6,242 nucleotides of DNA, from NCBI GenBank assembly GCA_020637615.1, contig JACKKC010000061.1, positions 1 to 6,242 of the forward strand, written 5' to 3'. Below, in pieces: positions 6,010 to 6,242 of this stretch. The notes below the pieces were generated by a model. The model worked only from the letters and a program-made list of their open reading frames with translations, did no database searches and was not told the origin of the DNA. Every line of letters starts with the position of its first letter. The first letter of the stretch is position 1. Made by a program: the position numbers and the translations under genes. Origin of the DNA: Rhodovulum sp. GTDB lineage: Bacteria; Pseudomonadota; Alphaproteobacteria; Rhodobacterales; Rhodobacteraceae.

Positions 6010-6076
6010 TGCAGCTGGATCTCTAAGATCCTGCACGGCTGTCCCGTCCGGCGGGCCAGCGGTGCCGCCTGGGCCC
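6010..6076. other. Structured spacer after the glycosylase gene (two stem-loops)
   Basis: GGATCT-CTA-AGATCC (6017-6031) is a perfect 6-bp hairpin. It can be lengthened by pairing TGCA 6010-6013 with TGCA 6032-6035, leaving a 3-nt bulge. A second stem at 6053-6076 pairs GGG-CCAG-CGG with CCG-CTGG-CCC around a TG loop with two single-base bulges. Both lie between the glycosylase stop (5991) and the end of the convergent minus-strand gene (6141). Neither is followed by a T-run, so they are at most weak or Rho-aided 3'-end structures. Confidence 0.35.
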
Positions 6077-6140
6077 CGGAACCCCGGAGTCTCAGCTTCC
6101 CCGGCCAGGACTGAGCGGGCAAGCTACCGAGATATCCTGC

Positions 6141-6242
6141 CTAATCCAGCAAATCCCTGCTCCGGAACCGGTCGAGGAGATGCGCCTGGGCGGCGCGCAG
6201 GGTGCCTTCGGGCGTGTCCTCGGATCGCAGGTTCCCGTCGGC
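6141..6242 (-). CDS. C-terminal 33 codons of an unidentified gene (partial, runs off the window)
   Basis: Reading the minus strand from the right edge, an open frame ends at TAG (complement of CTA 6141-6143). Its 33 residues begin ADGNLRSEDTPEGT and end RFRSRDLLD. Codons are rich in G/C third positions (GAC, CTG, GCC, CTC) like the real genes here, and the acidic-basic helical tail looks natural. The gene would converge on the glycosylase gene, with 149 nt between stops. The fragment shows no catalytic motif and I do not recognise the family. It is too short for a standard ORF length cutoff but reads like coding sequence. Confidence 0.55.
   Translation of the reverse strand, partial: ADGNLRSEDTPEGTLRAAQAHLLDRFRSRDLLD

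Noticed and set aside
6003..6076. tRNA-like fold with a CTA-containing hairpin loop (6017-6031)
   Set aside because: The loop could mimic an anticodon arm, but no T-arm consensus, no matching 7-bp acceptor stem and no D-arm at the right distance were found.
1..6242. CRISPR array, insertion sequence, toxin-antitoxin pair or phage-defence cassette
   Set aside because: No regularly spaced repeats, no transposase or terminal inverted repeats and no small paired genes were seen. The nuclease is a secreted S1/P1 enzyme standing alone, which does not by itself indicate a defence system.

Overview
This is a high-GC (roughly 58-77 % by line), gene-dense proteobacterial chromosomal window. Strong G/C third-position preference and the look of the proteins suggest an alphaproteobacterium, possibly Rhodobacterales. 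That placement is an inference from style; there is no rRNA or other marker gene to confirm it.

Layout, left to right. (1) A possible 16-codon gene tail at 1-51. (2) A secreted S1/P1-type zinc nuclease at 93-1148, with a signal peptide and every expected zinc ligand. It is visibly less GC-rich than the genes to its right. (3) A 375-nt stretch, 1149-1523, with no convincing gene. (4) A two-gene operon at 1524-3122: a DHRS6-like short-chain dehydrogenase, then a fumarylacetoacetate-hydrolase (FAH) family enzyme 18 nt downstream. The pair matches the last two steps of the non-phosphorylative L-fucose/L-rhamnose type pathway: oxidation of a 2-keto-3-deoxy acid, then C-C cleavage to pyruvate plus lactate. 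(5) A GC-rich spacer, 3123-3331, with hairpins after the hydrolase gene and an alternating CAAT/ATTG inverted-repeat array before the next gene. (6) A small DoxX-type membrane protein, 3332-3751. (7) A convergent spacer, 3752-4044, with a minus-strand intrinsic terminator and two abutting perfect hairpins. (8) A 12-TM major facilitator on the minus strand, 4045-5271. (9) Divergent from it, an AlkA/HhH-GPD 3-methyladenine DNA glycosylase, 5359-5991. (10) A structured spacer and, at the right edge, the C-terminal 33 codons of an unidentified minus-strand gene, 6141-6242.

Only the dehydrogenase-hydrolase pair clearly works together. The nuclease, DoxX protein, transporter and glycosylase look like independent units. 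I found no CRISPR array, tRNA, rRNA, insertion sequence or complete new multi-gene system. The points most worth a second look are the operator-like repeat array before doxX, the sugar-acid pair without its upstream pathway genes, and the composition change plus gene-free gap beside the nuclease.
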